DNA of 64,000 nucleotides from positions 124,001 through 188,000 of the forward strand of contig NZ_CADFDK010000010.1 in assembly GCF_902832885.1 (NCBI RefSeq). The letters are read 5' to 3'. Shown here piece after piece: positions 1-12,426 of this stretch. Position 1 is the stretch's first letter, and each line of letters opens with the position of its first letter. Made by a program: the position numbers and the translations under genes. Source of the DNA: Burkholderia seminalis DSM 23518 (GTDB lineage Bacteria > Pseudomonadota > Gammaproteobacteria > Burkholderiales > Burkholderiaceae). The notes below the pieces were generated by a model, which worked only from the letters and a program-made list of their open reading frames with translations, was not told the DNA's origin and ran no database searches.

Positions 1-1640
1 TCCGGTTGCGTTGCGTCTGCCGGTGATTCAGCGATCGGATGCGCGGGCGATGCTTCGAACGCGGAAACCGACGGGCGGCCGAGGTCCTCCCACGGCGCGA
101 GATTGACCGGGGCGTCGAACGACGGCGCCGGCGGGATCCCATGTGCAGGTGCAGGTGCAGGTGCGTGTGCGGCGGGCGCAGCGTCGACGTGACGGATGTC
201 ATCGTCGGTTTGATGCGACGACACGGCATCGTCGCTGCCGGCGCCCGTGTCAGCATTCGGCAGCGCGTGCGGTGCGGCGCCGTTGAGCGCCGGGGTGGCC
301 CAATCGGCAATCGTCGCGGGGATGCCGGGCTCCGCCGGCATGAACGCATCCAGTACGATCGGCGCGCTGTCGTCGCGTGCGGGCGCGGCATCGTGCTGGA
401 CCCGAGCACCAGTGTCACGGGCCGCGATACCGTGCGTTGCCGAAACGAATGCGTTCGACACGGCCGCCGCTGCCGGCGCGGCGACGCTGCCTGCTGTCGC
501 AGCCATTCCAGCCGCGGCTGCGGCGGCCGTCGCGGCGTGCGTCGCATCGGTCGACTGTGCGCCGCCGAGTGTGGCCCATTGCGCGGTGCTGGCTTCGATC
601 GAACGCAGCGTGTCGTGAACGCTCGGCGCCGGCGTGATCGGCGTCGCGGGTTTTTCAGTCCAGGCATAGAGCGGCGCGCGCGCCGGCGTCGACGGCACCG
701 GACGGCGTCGCGTCGTGTCCGGCGACACGCCGGCTGCGGCCGTTCCCGCGACCGGGCGTGCCGGCGGACGCTGCGGTGGCGCGGCGGCCGGGCGCGGCGT
801 GACCGTCGCACGCGGTGGCGTCTGTTTCAGCGCGGCGGTGGCCGGTCGCACGGCAGTCGGCCGCGGCCGGACGGGTTCGAATCCGACAGGAAGCGGGGCC
901 GGATCGGGGCGCGGCACTTGCGAGTTGGCTGCCGCGCGCGCGAGGCTCGCGGTGCTGCCGGTCGTCGGCGGCGGCATCGCGCCGGCCGGAATCGGCGCGG
1001 CGGGCGCCACCGGCGTGCGCTGCGGCACGGTCGGCTTCAGCCAGCCCGACGGCGCGACGGGTTCCGTGTGCGGCCGCGGCGGCATCTTGCCGCGCGGCTT
1101 CGGCCGCGCCTGCGGATCGGGTTTCCACAGCGTCGGGCGTGAATACCGGCCGTTCTGGCGCGGCGCCATCGAGTTGACGGTATGCGCGGTGGTTGGCTGC
1201 ACGAGGTCGTCGTCGCGATGCAGCGCGCTGCGCGGCAGGTCGGCGATCCCGCGCGCGTCGTCGTCGCCGCCGTCGCGCGACAGCTTGACGCCGAACGACG
1301 TGTCGACCCACGCGGCGAACTGCCGCCAGCCGATGCCGGTCAGCCAGGGCAACCCGGCGAAGAACAGGACGACCATCGCGACCGGCGTGCCGATCGGACC
1401 GAGTACGTGTGCGAAGCCCGCCGAGAACGCATGGCCGAGCGCGTTCGTGTCGGGGCCCGACAGCGGGCTCGTCAGCGTGCAGCTCGCGACGAATACCGCG
1501 ACGAAGCCGAGCCACAGGCGGATCGAGCCGCGGCCGGCGAGCCCGCCGCCGCCGGGCAGCATCGCCTGCACGAGACGCCAGAAGAGAAGGAGGAACCAGA
1601 CGGCGGAGATGCCGAACCAGCCGAAGACTACCGTGTGCAT
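1..1640 (-). CDS. ftsK: FtsK-like DNA translocase, N-terminal part (cut by window edge)
   Basis: The minus-strand frame is open from the ATG at 1640 to base 1, about 546 codons, and continues off the window, so the motor and gamma domains are not visible. The first ~110 residues hold three hydrophobic segments (about residues 3-25, 40-60 and 78-103) that resemble TM2-TM4 of the FtsK 4TM domain. A long Pro/Ala/Arg-rich linker follows, with short Ala-Pro repeats, as in FtsK/SpoIIIE proteins. FtsK anchors at the septum and pumps chromosome dimers towards dif. The first TM helix of the usual four seems absent: upstream in frame there is only a short non-hydrophobic stretch before a stop near 1733. 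No clear Shine-Dalgarno precedes the ATG. The family call rests on the membrane pattern and linker, so it is probable rather than certain. Confidence 0.62.
   Translation of the reverse strand, partial: MHTVVFGWFGISAVWFLLLFWRLVQAMLPGGGGLAGRGSIRLWLGFVAVFVASCTLTSPLSGPDTNALGHAFSAGFAHVLGPIGTPVAMVVLFFAGLPWLTGIGWRQFAAWVDTSFGVKLSRDGGDDDARGIADLPRSALHRDDDLVQPTTAHTVNSMAPRQNGRYSRPTLWKPDPQARPKPRGKMPPRPHTEPVAPSGWLKPTVPQRTPVAPAAPIPAGAMPPPTTGSTASLARAAANSQVPRPDPAPLPVGFEPVRPRPTAVRPATAALKQTPPRATVTPRPAAAPPQRPPARPVAGTAAAGVSPDTTRRRPVPSTPARAPLYAWTEKPATPITPAPSVHDTLRSIEASTAQWATLGGAQSTDATHAATAAAAAAGMAATAGSVAAPAAAAVSNAFVSATHGIAARDTGARVQHDAAPARDDSAPIVLDAFMPAEPGIPATIADWATPALNGAAPHALPNADTGAGSDDAVSSHQTDDDIRHVDAAPAAHAPAPAPAHGIPPAPSFDAPVNLAPWEDLGRPSVSAFEASPAHPIAESPADATQP
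143..166. repeat. Hexanucleotide tandem repeat in the FtsK linker
   Basis: Three perfect copies of GTGCAG plus a degenerate fourth (GTGCGT) lie in frame in the ftsK-like gene and encode alternating Ala-Pro. As the unit is six bases, slippage would change linker length without shifting the frame. Confidence 0.7.
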
Positions 1641-1817
1641 GCTTTGAAACAGGAGTAGGGAGGGGCGCGCGAGGCGCGACCCGCCGAGTTTAACCGGCCG
1701 GCGAACAAGATTCCCGGGCGACGTGAATTCGGTTCACGCCGTGCGGCGCGTGCGGTCGGCACACGCGCGCGACACGCGACGCGAAGGCGGTCGGCCGGCC
1801 TTCGCGTGCGTGATGCA

Positions 1818-2363
1818 TCAAGGGCTCCGGTGCGTGAAAACGAGCGTTGCGCCGGCGCTGGTCACGATCTGCAATTGCTGCGGCTCGCGCATCTGCACGC
1901 CGGTCTTGTCGACGTGCGCAAGCGCGTCGAGGTACGCGCGCTCGAGCTGGCCGCCGAGCGAATTCGGGCAGGCCATCCGCGTGCCGGCGAGCGGCCCGAA
2001 GCTCAGCAGGCCGTTCTTGATCGCGTAGGTGCCCGTGTAGCGGTTGCAGCCCGAGAACCCGCTGGCGCGCCGGATGCCCGACTCGGTCGACAGCGCGAGC
2101 TTGATCGGCTCGCCGTTGTCGCCGTGCGGGATCGCGCGCGGCGTGCCGTCGGCATTCGTCCAGCTGGTGAGTTCCCAGCTCGTGTCGTCGAGCAGCTGGA
2201 CGGCGGCCGGGTTGTACGGGTCGGGCGCGGGGGCGGCGGAATCGGGATGGGTCGGCATCGCGCAGGCGGCGAGAAGCGTGGCAAGCGTCAACGCGCAGAG
2301 CGGCGCGCGCAACGGGCGAAGCAGGCCGGTGCGTGCGCGTGCGGCGGCGGACAGGTGGGACAT
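1818..2363 (-). CDS. META-domain (HslJ-like) lipoprotein
   Basis: 181 residues. An arginine-containing N-terminus and hydrophobic core end in a lipobox (LLAAC, about residues 30-34), so the mature protein is probably a periplasmic or outer-membrane lipoprotein. The rest matches the META domain (DUF306/HslJ family): a TSWELTSW start, an SGCNRYTGTY core, then a TRMACP motif. HslJ of E. coli is a heat-shock protein linked to novobiocin resistance; the function here is not known. A GAGG-type ribosome site lies a few bases before the ATG. It follows no close partner and is divergent from purT across 213 bp. Confidence 0.85.
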   Translation of the reverse strand: MSHLSAAARARTGLLRPLRAPLCALTLATLLAACAMPTHPDSAAPAPDPYNPAAVQLLDDTSWELTSWTNADGTPRAIPHGDNGEPIKLALSTESGIRRASGFSGCNRYTGTYAIKNGLLSFGPLAGTRMACPNSLGGQLERAYLDALAHVDKTGVQMREPQQLQIVTSAGATLVFTHRSP

Positions 2364-2576
2364 GAGCCTCGTTCCTCATCGGATTCTGATCAAGGCGTAA
2401 GAGTAACGCACCCGCCCCGCGGCAGGCGAGCCGACACTTCACGCATGAAAACGTTCGCAGCGTGCCTGCGCGTCGTGCGCGGTCGGGCGCCGGCGCGTCG
2501 AAACGCCCCCAACCGGCATCATCGCGCGTGTTAACATCGGAGCCGTTTTCGTCCTCCACCAGAAGCGGGAAATCAC

Positions 2577-3791
2577 ATGCAGATCGGTCAGCGGCTCGGT
2601 ACGCCGCTTTCACCCTCGGCCACGCGCGTCATGCTGCTCGGCGCGGGCGAGCTCGGCAAGGAAGTCATCATCGCGTTGCAGCGTCTCGGTGTCGAAGTCA
2701 TCGCGGTCGACCGCTATCCGGATGCGCCGGGCCATCAGGTCGCGCATCGCGCGCACGTGATCGACATGACTGACGCCGCCGCGCTGCGTGCGATCGTCGA
2801 GGCCGAGCGTCCGCACCTGATCGTGCCGGAGATCGAGGCGATCGCCACCGACGCGCTCGCGGCGATCGAGACGGCCGGTCTTGCCGAGGTGATCCCGACC
2901 GCGCGCGCGACACAGCTCACGATGAATCGCGAAGGGATCCGCCGGCTCGCGGCCGAGGAGCTTGGCCTGCCGACGTCGCCGTATGCGTTCGCGGATTCGT
3001 TCGAGGCCTTCAGCGCGGCGGTCGCGAAGATCGGCATGCCATGCGTCGTGAAGCCCGTGATGTCGTCGTCGGGCAAGGGGCAGTCGGTCGTGAAGACCGG
3101 CGCCGACGTGAAGGCCGCGTGGGACTACGCGATGGCGGGCGGGCGCGTGAACCACGGCCGCGTGATCGTCGAGGGCTTCATCGATTTCGACTACGAGATC
3201 ACGCAGCTGACCGTGCGCGCGATCGATCCGGCGACGCTCGCCACGCGCACCTACTTCTGCGAGCCGGTCGGCCACGTGCAGGTCGCGGGCGACTACGTCG
3301 AATCGTGGCAGCCGCAGCCGATGAGCGCGGTGGCGCTCGAGAAGTCGCGCGAGATCGCGCACAAGGTCACCGAGGCGCTCGGCGGGCGCGGGCTGTTCGG
3401 CGTCGAGCTGTTCGTGCGCGGCGACGACGTGTGGTTCTCGGAAGTGAGCCCGCGGCCGCACGATACGGGCCTCGTCACGCTCGCGTCGCAGCGCCAGTCG
3501 GAATTCGAGCTGCATGCGCGCGCGATTCTCGGGCTGCCGGTCGATCCGGCGCTCGGGACCCCGGCCGCGTCGGCCGTGATCTACGGCGGGCTCGACGAGC
3601 GCGGGATCGCGTTCGAAGGCGTACGCGACGCGCTCGCGGTGCCGGGCGCGGACCTGCGCCTGTTCGGCAAGCCGGAAAGTTTTGCGAAGCGGCGCATGGG
3701 CGTCGCGCTGGCGACCGGCGCGACCGTCGACGAAGCCCGCGAACGCGCGAAGCGCGCCGCCGCGGCCGTCCGGCCCGTGTCGGCCCGCTGA
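2577..3791 (+). CDS. purT: Formate-dependent phosphoribosylglycinamide formyltransferase (PurT)
   Basis: 404 residues, slightly longer than the ~392-residue E. coli PurT because of an N-terminal extension. It makes formyl-GAR from GAR, formate and ATP in purine synthesis, an alternative to the folate-dependent PurN. The N-terminal part has a Rossmann-type start ([11 protein letters not shown]), the middle an ATP-grasp fold with the glycine/serine loop SSSGKGQS near residue 162, and the metal/ATP-binding motif [10 protein letters not shown] sits near residue 292. The cytosolic enzyme is encoded alone, not in a pur operon; the gene for the preceding step, purD, lies at about 29-30 kb. Two small envelope genes follow in the same direction. 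Confidence 0.97.
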   Translation: MQIGQRLGTPLSPSATRVMLLGAGELGKEVIIALQRLGVEVIAVDRYPDAPGHQVAHRAHVIDMTDAAALRAIVEAERPHLIVPEIEAIATDALAAIETAGLAEVIPTARATQLTMNREGIRRLAAEELGLPTSPYAFADSFEAFSAAVAKIGMPCVVKPVMSSSGKGQSVVKTGADVKAAWDYAMAGGRVNHGRVIVEGFIDFDYEITQLTVRAIDPATLATRTYFCEPVGHVQVAGDYVESWQPQPMSAVALEKSREIAHKVTEALGGRGLFGVELFVRGDDVWFSEVSPRPHDTGLVTLASQRQSEFELHARAILGLPVDPALGTPAASAVIYGGLDERGIAFEGVRDALAVPGADLRLFGKPESFAKRRMGVALATGATVDEARERAKRAAAAVRPVSAR

Positions 3792-3809
3792 CGGAACGAG
3801 GAGAGGGCG

Positions 3810-3995
3810 ATGGCGTCGAGGTGGTTGCGTATCGGCAAGCTGGGCGCCGCGCTGGCGCTCGTCGCGAGTCTCGCGGGTTGCGGCCTCGCGGCCGCGCCGT
3901 GCCGGGTGGCTTCGGCCGGGCTCAAGATCGTGCCGCTCGTCGGCCACGTCGCGGCGGCGCCGACCGACGCGTGCGCCGACGTCATCGATCCCTGA
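3810..3995 (+). CDS. Small lipoprotein (DUF6726-like)
   Basis: 61 residues, beginning 18 bases after purT and preceded by a strong AGGAGAGG ribosome site. A short basic N-terminus and a hydrophobic stretch end in the lipobox LAGC (Cys24); the mature part is only ~38 residues with two more cysteines, Cys32 and the Cys in TDACADV. Burkholderia genomes carry short lipoproteins of this kind (recalled as DUF6726). Function unknown. It may be cotranscribed with purT and the lysozyme-inhibitor gene downstream. Confidence 0.75.
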   Translation: MASRWLRIGKLGAALALVASLAGCGLAAAPCRVASAGLKIVPLVGHVAAAPTDACADVIDP

Positions 3996-4081
3996 TCCCC
4001 GCCAGCCGGGGCGCTCGCCCGTCAACAGTAATCGCGCGCCCCGGGAGGGCGCGCTTCCACCCGTCTCGTGAGAGGACCTGC

Positions 4082-4462
4082 ATGATTCGCCACACCCTTG
4101 CCGCGCTCGCGCTTGCGGGCACTGCCGTTTCCGTCGCGCACGCCGCGCAGCTGACCGTCGAGGAAATCGATGCCGATGCGCGCCAGCAGGCCGTCTACCA
4201 GTGCGCGAACCAGAAGCAGCCCGTGCGCGTGTCGTACTGGCTCGCGGGCAACGGCCAGAGCTTCGCGCTCGTGCCGGTCAACGGGAAGCAGATGCTGTTC
4301 GTCGACACCGTGTCGGCGTCGGGCGCGCGCTACCAGGCCGGCCGCTATACGTGGTGGACGAAGGGCAAGGAAGCGACGCTGCGCGACGAGATCGCCGACC
4401 CGAATTCGCCGCCGCTGCTGGGCGATTGCGCGCAGGTCGAGAAGAAAAAGAAGAAGGGCTGA
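4082..4462 (+). CDS. MliC-family C-type lysozyme inhibitor
   Basis: 126 residues with a clear cleavable signal peptide ending near AHA-AQL (about residue 21). The mature part matches the MliC/PliC fold: the YQCANQ motif with the first conserved cysteine, the SASGARY motif near residues 80-86 that inserts into the lysozyme active site in known members, a WWTKGKEATL strand, and a second cysteine near the C-terminus for a disulfide. It ends in a run of lysines. No lipobox is seen, so a soluble periplasmic form is expected. A GAGAGGA ribosome site lies 6 bases before the ATG. The role, protection of peptidoglycan from host lysozyme, is inferred from the family. Confidence 0.88.
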   Translation: MIRHTLAALALAGTAVSVAHAAQLTVEEIDADARQQAVYQCANQKQPVRVSYWLAGNGQSFALVPVNGKQMLFVDTVSASGARYQAGRYTWWTKGKEATLRDEIADPNSPPLLGDCAQVEKKKKKG

Positions 4463-4927
4463 GCGCCGGGCGCGGTCGCGGACCGTACGCGCCGCTCGCA
4501 TCGACCGGCTGCCGGGCCTGGCCGCCCGTTCGCCCGTTCCGCGGGCAGGCGGCGGGCCTCCGGACGCGACACTCCGCGATCAGTCCCCTGATATTGCCGC
4601 CGGCCGATCGGGATAGCCCGCGCGGGCCGTCCGTCGCCCCGCGCGGGCCTGTACCGGCCGGCCGCGCGAACCGCCGGTGCGGCCGTTCGCGGCGTTGTCA
4701 CGGACAGACGGCCGCACAGTGCTACAATACGGCCCTTTCCGCCGGCATTCGCGCCGAACGGAGTCCGCACGGCCTGGCGTCCAGCGTTCGCATTGAACCG
4801 GTCCCAAGCGCCAGAGCGGCGCCGCGCGGCGCGCCGCGGCTCCGTCTATTTCCGAATTGTGATGAGCGCAGGCCCGGCCGGCCTGACGCACGATGTCCCC
4901 GCCGCGCCTTTTGAGCGAAACGCCACC
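4463..4927 (+). other. 465-bp non-coding region and probable long rhlE leader
   Basis: No convincing gene was found here: frames across it have arginine/proline-rich shadow composition and no matching ribosome site. It holds a TACAAT -10-like element at 4723-4728. If that is the rhlE promoter, the transcript carries an untranslated leader of about 190 bases. Confidence 0.5.
4723..4728 (+). promoter_or_regulatory. Candidate -10 element of rhlE
   Basis: TACAAT in GC-rich surroundings. The nearest -35-like hexamer (TTGTCA, 4695-4700) is 22 bases away, longer than the optimal 17, so the promoter is only a candidate. Confidence 0.4.
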
Positions 4928-6433
4928 ATGTCCGATTCTGTCGCCAAGCCCGTCGACGCAACCTTCGACCAATTCGGCCTTGCCGCCGATATCCTGAAAG
5001 CCATTGCGGAGCAGGGTTATACGACGCCGACGCCGATCCAGGCGCAGGCCATTCCGGTCGTGCTCGCCGGCCGCGACGTCATGGGCGCCGCGCAAACGGG
5101 CACCGGCAAGACCGCGAGCTTCTCGCTGCCGATCATCCAGCGCCTGCTGCCGCAGGCCAACACGAGCGCGTCACCGGCGCGCCACCCCGTGCGTGCGCTG
5201 ATCCTCACGCCGACCCGCGAACTCGCCGACCAGGTCGCCGCGAACGTGCACGCGTATGCGAAGCACACGCCGCTGCGCAGCGCGGTCGTGTTCGGCGGCG
5301 TCGACATGAACCCGCAGTCGGCGGAGCTGCGCCGCGGCGTCGAGATCCTGATCGCGACACCGGGCCGCCTGCTCGACCACGTGCAGCAGAAGACCGCGAA
5401 CCTCGGCCAGGTGCAGATCCTCGTGCTCGACGAAGCCGACCGGATGCTCGACATGGGCTTCCTGCCCGATCTGCAGCGCATCCTGAACCTGCTGCCGAAG
5501 GAGCGCCAGACGCTGCTGTTCTCGGCCACGTTCTCGCCTGAAATCAAGAAGCTCGCGTCGACCTACCTGCGCAGCCCGCAGACGATCGAGGTCGCGCGCA
5601 GCAACTCGACGAACGCGAACGTCACGCAGATCGTCTACGACGTCGCCGAAGGCGACAAGCAGGCGGCCGTCGTGCAGTTGCTGCGCGATCGCGGCCTGAA
5701 ACAGGTGATCGTGTTCTGCAACAGCAAGATCGGCGCGAGCCGCCTGGCGCGCAATCTCGAGCGCGACGGTGTCGTCGCGTCGGCGATTCACGGCGACAAG
5801 ACGCAGATCGAGCGGATGCAGGCACTCGACGCGTTCAAGCGCGGCGAGATCGAGGCACTGGTCGCGACCGACGTGGCCGCGCGCGGCCTCGACATCGCCG
5901 AGCTGCCGGCCGTGATCAACTTCGACCTGCCGTTCAGCGCGGAAGACTACGTGCACCGGATCGGCCGTACCGGCCGCGCGGGCGCGACGGGCGATGCGCT
6001 GTCGCTGTGCAGCCCGAACGAGCGCAAGCAGCTTGCCGATATCGAGAAGCTGATCAAGCGTCCGCTCGACGTGCAGACGCTCACGCTCGACAAGCCGGCG
6101 CGCCATCGTCACGACGACCGCGGCGGCGAGCGCGGTGGTGACCGTGGCGGCGATCGCAACAGCGAACGCGGTGGCGAACGAGGCGGCCGTCGCGATCGCG
6201 ACGAGCATCGCGGCGCATCGGGGCGCCGGTCGGGCGGTTCCGAGCGCGGCGGTCATCACCGTCGCCACGAAGCGCCGGTCGATGATTTCTTCCTGAAGCC
6301 GTATGAGCCGTCGGCGCCGGCGAAGCAGGCGGACGACGCACAACCCGCGCAACAGCCCGAGAAGAAAGGGCCGAAGCGTCAGGTTGCGGCGCTGCTCGGC
6401 GGGTTCGGGATGCCGCGCAAGCCGTCGGCGTAA
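4928..6433 (+). CDS. rhlE: DEAD-box ATP-dependent RNA helicase RhlE
   Basis: 501 residues from the ATG that gives MSDSVAKPVD. A start 135 bases upstream is in frame, but the residues it would add are arginine-rich and unlike the family. Helicase motifs occur in order: Q motif (TPIQAQAIP), Walker A AQTGTGKT at ~55-62, DEAD at 168-171, SAT at ~199, and HRIGRTGR in the second RecA domain. The C-terminal ~120 residues are low-complexity and rich in Arg-Gly-Gly/Asp/Glu, typical of the RNA-binding tails of RhlE proteins. It unwinds structured RNA in ribosome maturation and mRNA decay in the cytosol. A good intrinsic terminator follows. Confidence 0.95.
   Translation: MSDSVAKPVDATFDQFGLAADILKAIAEQGYTTPTPIQAQAIPVVLAGRDVMGAAQTGTGKTASFSLPIIQRLLPQANTSASPARHPVRALILTPTRELADQVAANVHAYAKHTPLRSAVVFGGVDMNPQSAELRRGVEILIATPGRLLDHVQQKTANLGQVQILVLDEADRMLDMGFLPDLQRILNLLPKERQTLLFSATFSPEIKKLASTYLRSPQTIEVARSNSTNANVTQIVYDVAEGDKQAAVVQLLRDRGLKQVIVFCNSKIGASRLARNLERDGVVASAIHGDKTQIERMQALDAFKRGEIEALVATDVAARGLDIAELPAVINFDLPFSAEDYVHRIGRTGRAGATGDALSLCSPNERKQLADIEKLIKRPLDVQTLTLDKPARHRHDDRGGERGGDRGGDRNSERGGERGGRRDRDEHRGASGRRSGGSERGGHHRRHEAPVDDFFLKPYEPSAPAKQADDAQPAQQPEKKGPKRQVAALLGGFGMPRKPSA
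6118..6200 (+). repeat. Degenerate RGG/RGGD coding repeat in rhlE
   Basis: Imperfect repeats of GGCGGCGAGCGC-type units encode successive Arg-Gly-Gly-Glu/Asp blocks in the C-terminal tail of RhlE. The region is low-complexity, and its length may vary between strains. Confidence 0.6.
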
Positions 6434-6477
6434 GGTCGGCGGAAGGCAGGGGCGGCGCGCGAGCGCTGCCGGACGAG

Positions 6478-6509
6478 CGGGTGCATGCGACAAGCATGTG
6501 CCCGTTTTT
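6478..6509 (+). terminator. Intrinsic terminator of rhlE
   Basis: An 11-bp stem (CGGGTGCATGC at 6478-6488 with GCATGTGCCCG at 6494-6504, two G-U pairs) is followed at once by TTTTT. It lies 45 bases after the rhlE stop. Confidence 0.85.
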
Positions 6510-6607
6510 CATTGGGGGTGCGGCTGGGGGATCGTGGCGCGGCAGGCGACGCATCCGTCATGGGGCGCCGGCCGCGATTGCCGCGAAGCCGGCTCGCTGC
6601 ACGCGCG

Positions 6608-7501
6608 TCAGCCGGCCGGCGGGCCGAAGCGCCGCGCCCACGCTGCCGTCGCGGCGGCGTAGAACGCCTCCAGCGTCGCGCCGGGCAGCGCACCGTCGGG
6701 CGCGAGGCCCAGGTGCGCTGCCGCGGCCTGCAGCGCGGGCAGCGGGGCTGCGCGTTCGAGCGCGGTCGCGCCCGTCTGCTTGCTGAGTTTCTCGCCGTTT
6801 GCATCGACGACGACGGGCACGTGCAGATACCGTGGCGTCGGCACCCCGAGGCAGTGTTGCAGATGGATCTGGCGCGCGGTCGAATCGAGCAGGTCGGCGC
6901 CGCGCACGACATGCGTGATACGCGCGGCGGCGTCGTCGACGACGACCGCGAGCTGATAGGCCCATTGGCCATCCGCGCGCTTCAGCACGAAATCGCCGAC
7001 TTCGGTCGCGAGGTTCTGCGATTGCGTGTGCTGCCAGCGGTCGTCGAACGCGACGATCGCGTCGCCGCCGTCCGGCACGCGCAGCCGCCACGCGCGCGCG
7101 GGCTTGCCGTGCAGGCCGGTGCGGCACGTGCCCGGGTACGCGAGCGTCGTGTGGCGTTCGTGCGCGGCACGCAGCGAATCGGCGATTTCCCTGCGCGTGC
7201 AGCCGCACGGATAGACGAGCCCTGCCGCGACGAGCTGTTCGAGCGCGGCCGTGTAGGCCGCGTCGCGCGTGCTTTGCCACACGGGCGGTTCGTCGGGCGT
7301 CATGCCGAAATGCGCGAGCGTCGCGAGGATGTCGTCGGCCGCGCCGGGTACCGTGCGCGGACCGTCGAGATCCTCGATGCGCACGAGCCACGCGCCGCCG
7401 TGCGCGCGTGCGTCGAGCCAGCTCGCGAGCGCGCCGACCAGCGAGCCGAAGTGCAGCGGGCCGGTGGGCGACGGCGCGAAGCGGCCGCGATAGTCGTTCA
7501 T
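6608..7501 (-). CDS. gluQ: Glutamyl-Q tRNA(Asp) synthetase
   Basis: 297 residues: a truncated class-I glutamyl-tRNA synthetase catalytic core with no anticodon-binding domain, as in GluQRS, which glutamylates queuosine at position 34 of tRNA(Asp). The [14 protein letters not shown] signature begins near residue 7. The zinc-site cysteines appear as YPCGC followed by a Tyr and Cys about 20 residues on (AYPGTCR). The KMSKS-like loop reads KLSKQ near residue 235. It follows the rhodanese gene trhO in the same direction with a ~19-base gap. Both act on tRNA modification, which fits a small tRNA-modification operon. Confidence 0.93.
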   Translation of the reverse strand: MNDYRGRFAPSPTGPLHFGSLVGALASWLDARAHGGAWLVRIEDLDGPRTVPGAADDILATLAHFGMTPDEPPVWQSTRDAAYTAALEQLVAAGLVYPCGCTRREIADSLRAAHERHTTLAYPGTCRTGLHGKPARAWRLRVPDGGDAIVAFDDRWQHTQSQNLATEVGDFVLKRADGQWAYQLAVVVDDAAARITHVVRGADLLDSTARQIHLQHCLGVPTPRYLHVPVVVDANGEKLSKQTGATALERAAPLPALQAAAAHLGLAPDGALPGATLEAFYAAATAAWARRFGPPAG

Positions 7502-7520
7502 CGGAACGCCGGTTGCGCGC

Positions 7521-8375
7521 TTACGCGGCGCTGGCTGCCTGCGCGCAGGCCGGGCACGACTTGCCGGGCACGTAGCTCGGCGATTGTTGCGCTTCCGGCG
7601 TGACGACCGCGCGGCACGCGAAGCAGGTGACGTTCTCGGTCGGCTGGAGTTGCGGGTTCAGCGCGGTGCGGTAGTCGAACACGAAGCAGTCGCCGTGATA
7701 GTGCGCGCCGCCGACTTCCTCGAAGTACTTCAGGATCCCGCCTTCGAGCTGGTACACGTTCTCGATGCCGATTTCCTTCATGTGGATCGCGGCCTTCTCG
7801 CAGCGGATGCCGCCGGTGCAGAACGACACGACCGTCTTGCCTTCGAGGTCGGCGCGGTTCGCGTCGATCACTTCGGGGAATTCGCTGAACTTGTCGATCC
7901 GGTAATCGAGCGCGTTGTCGAACGTGCCGACGTCGACCTCGAACGCGTTGCGCGTGTCGAGCATCACGACCGGGCGCCCCGTGTCGTCGTGGCCGCGGTC
8001 GAGCCACGCCTTCAGCGTGTGCGCGTCGACGAACGGCGCACGGCCGAGCTCCGGCTTGATCGCGGGTTTCTTCATCGTGATGATCTCGCGCTTCAGGCGC
8101 ACGAGCATGCGGCGGAACGGCTGCGAGTCGGACAGGCTTTCCTTGAACTGCAGCGACGCGAACTTGCCTTCGAACAGCGGATCGTGGCGGAGGTACGCGA
8201 TGAACGCGTCGGTGGCGTCGCGCGTGCCGGCGATGAACAGGTTGATGCCTTCCGGGGCGAGCAGGATCGTGCCGCGCAGGCCGAGTTCGTTGCAGCGGGC
8301 GGTGACGAGCGGGCGCCATTGTTCGTTCGCGTCGAGCGACACGAAGTGGTAGGCGGCGAGGTTGACGATGGTCAT
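7521..8375 (-). CDS. trhO: tRNA uridine(34) hydroxylase TrhO (rhodanese family, YceA-like)
   Basis: 284 residues from the ATG at 8375 ([11 protein letters not shown]). It has an N-terminal ferredoxin-like domain, then a rhodanese domain with the active-site loop FCTGGIRC (Cys186), and a C-terminal tail with two CxxC pairs (CFAC and CPAC). TrhO/YceA proteins install 5-hydroxyuridine at the wobble position of tRNA in an oxygen-dependent way. The gene is divergent from dnaE and is probably cotranscribed with gluQ. An in-frame start further upstream adds only arginine-rich residues and was not used. Confidence 0.92.
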   Translation of the reverse strand: MTIVNLAAYHFVSLDANEQWRPLVTARCNELGLRGTILLAPEGINLFIAGTRDATDAFIAYLRHDPLFEGKFASLQFKESLSDSQPFRRMLVRLKREIITMKKPAIKPELGRAPFVDAHTLKAWLDRGHDDTGRPVVMLDTRNAFEVDVGTFDNALDYRIDKFSEFPEVIDANRADLEGKTVVSFCTGGIRCEKAAIHMKEIGIENVYQLEGGILKYFEEVGGAHYHGDCFVFDYRTALNPQLQPTENVTCFACRAVVTPEAQQSPSYVPGKSCPACAQAASAA

Positions 8376-8578
8376 GATGGTCCGACGGGAAAACGGCCGC
8401 ACGGCGGCCCGCAAAATAGGGTGCGAAGCCGGGGCGTTGATTCGAAAACCCGTATTATCCCGCAAACCGCGCGGGCATCGGCACCCGGCTGTCCGGCCGG
8501 CCGCGCGACGTGTCGCCGCGCGCATCGGCCGAACGGCCGGCGCGGGGATTTTTTGGGCAGCCTGCGCGGCGGGGCGGC

Positions 8579-8584
8579 TACAAT
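8579..8584 (+). promoter_or_regulatory. -10 element immediately upstream of dnaE
   Basis: TACAAT ends 7 bases before the dnaE ATG, so a transcript starting at the usual distance would begin at or within 1-2 bases of the start codon. No Shine-Dalgarno is visible. A TTGGGC at 8553-8558 is a poorly spaced (20 bp) -35 candidate. Confidence 0.5.
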
Positions 8585-8591
8585 AGCGCCC

Positions 8592-12125
<3,534 letters not shown>

Positions 12126-12144
12126 TCGCGTCCTGTTTAGACGG

Positions 12145-12200
12145 CTGTCGCGACAGACGGCCCGGCGCATCGCCATCGCGCGGTGCGGCGGGCCGTTTTC
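12145..12200 (+). terminator. Terminator of dnaE
   Basis: A perfect 12-base palindrome CTGTCGCGACAG (12145-12156) is followed by a second hairpin: ACGGCCCG at 12157-12164 pairs with CGGGCCGT at 12189-12196 and runs into TTTTC TTTC. Confidence 0.8.
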
Positions 12201-12223
12201 TTTCATCCGAGGGTAATCGGGCC

Positions 12224-12252
12224 TTGGGCCGGTCATCCGGACGCTATACAAT
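12224..12252 (+). promoter_or_regulatory. Promoter of the first GT9 gene
   Basis: TTGGGC (12224-12229), a 17-base spacer and TACAAT (12247-12252) form a well-spaced sigma-70-like promoter about 175 bases before the GT9 start. Confidence 0.65.
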
Positions 12253-12426
12253 CGCGCGCTGGCCGCATGTATGCGGCGCCTGCCGCGGGTTCGCGCGGCG
12301 AACGGCACCGCCGTCGTGTGTCGTGTGCATGCACGGGGGCGGTCTGCGGGACGCGCGACAGGATCACCCTGGATCGGGATGCCGTGGAACGGCCCGTCGC
12401 GACGATAAAAAACTGACTGTCACCAC

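Larger units (their letters stand above)
12126..12426 (+). other. dnaE-GT9 intergenic region (301 bp)
   Basis: It contains the dnaE terminator and the promoter of the next gene, followed by a ~165-base leader with small palindromes such as CGCATGTATGCG at ~12266. A ~50-codon frame starting at an ATG in the leader has no ribosome site and no recognisable product, so no gene is called. Confidence 0.6.

Noticed and set aside
12269-12416. A ~50-codon ORF in the leader of the first GT9 gene
   Set aside because: No ribosome site and no codon pattern of a leader peptide; it ends before the real start by chance of frame.
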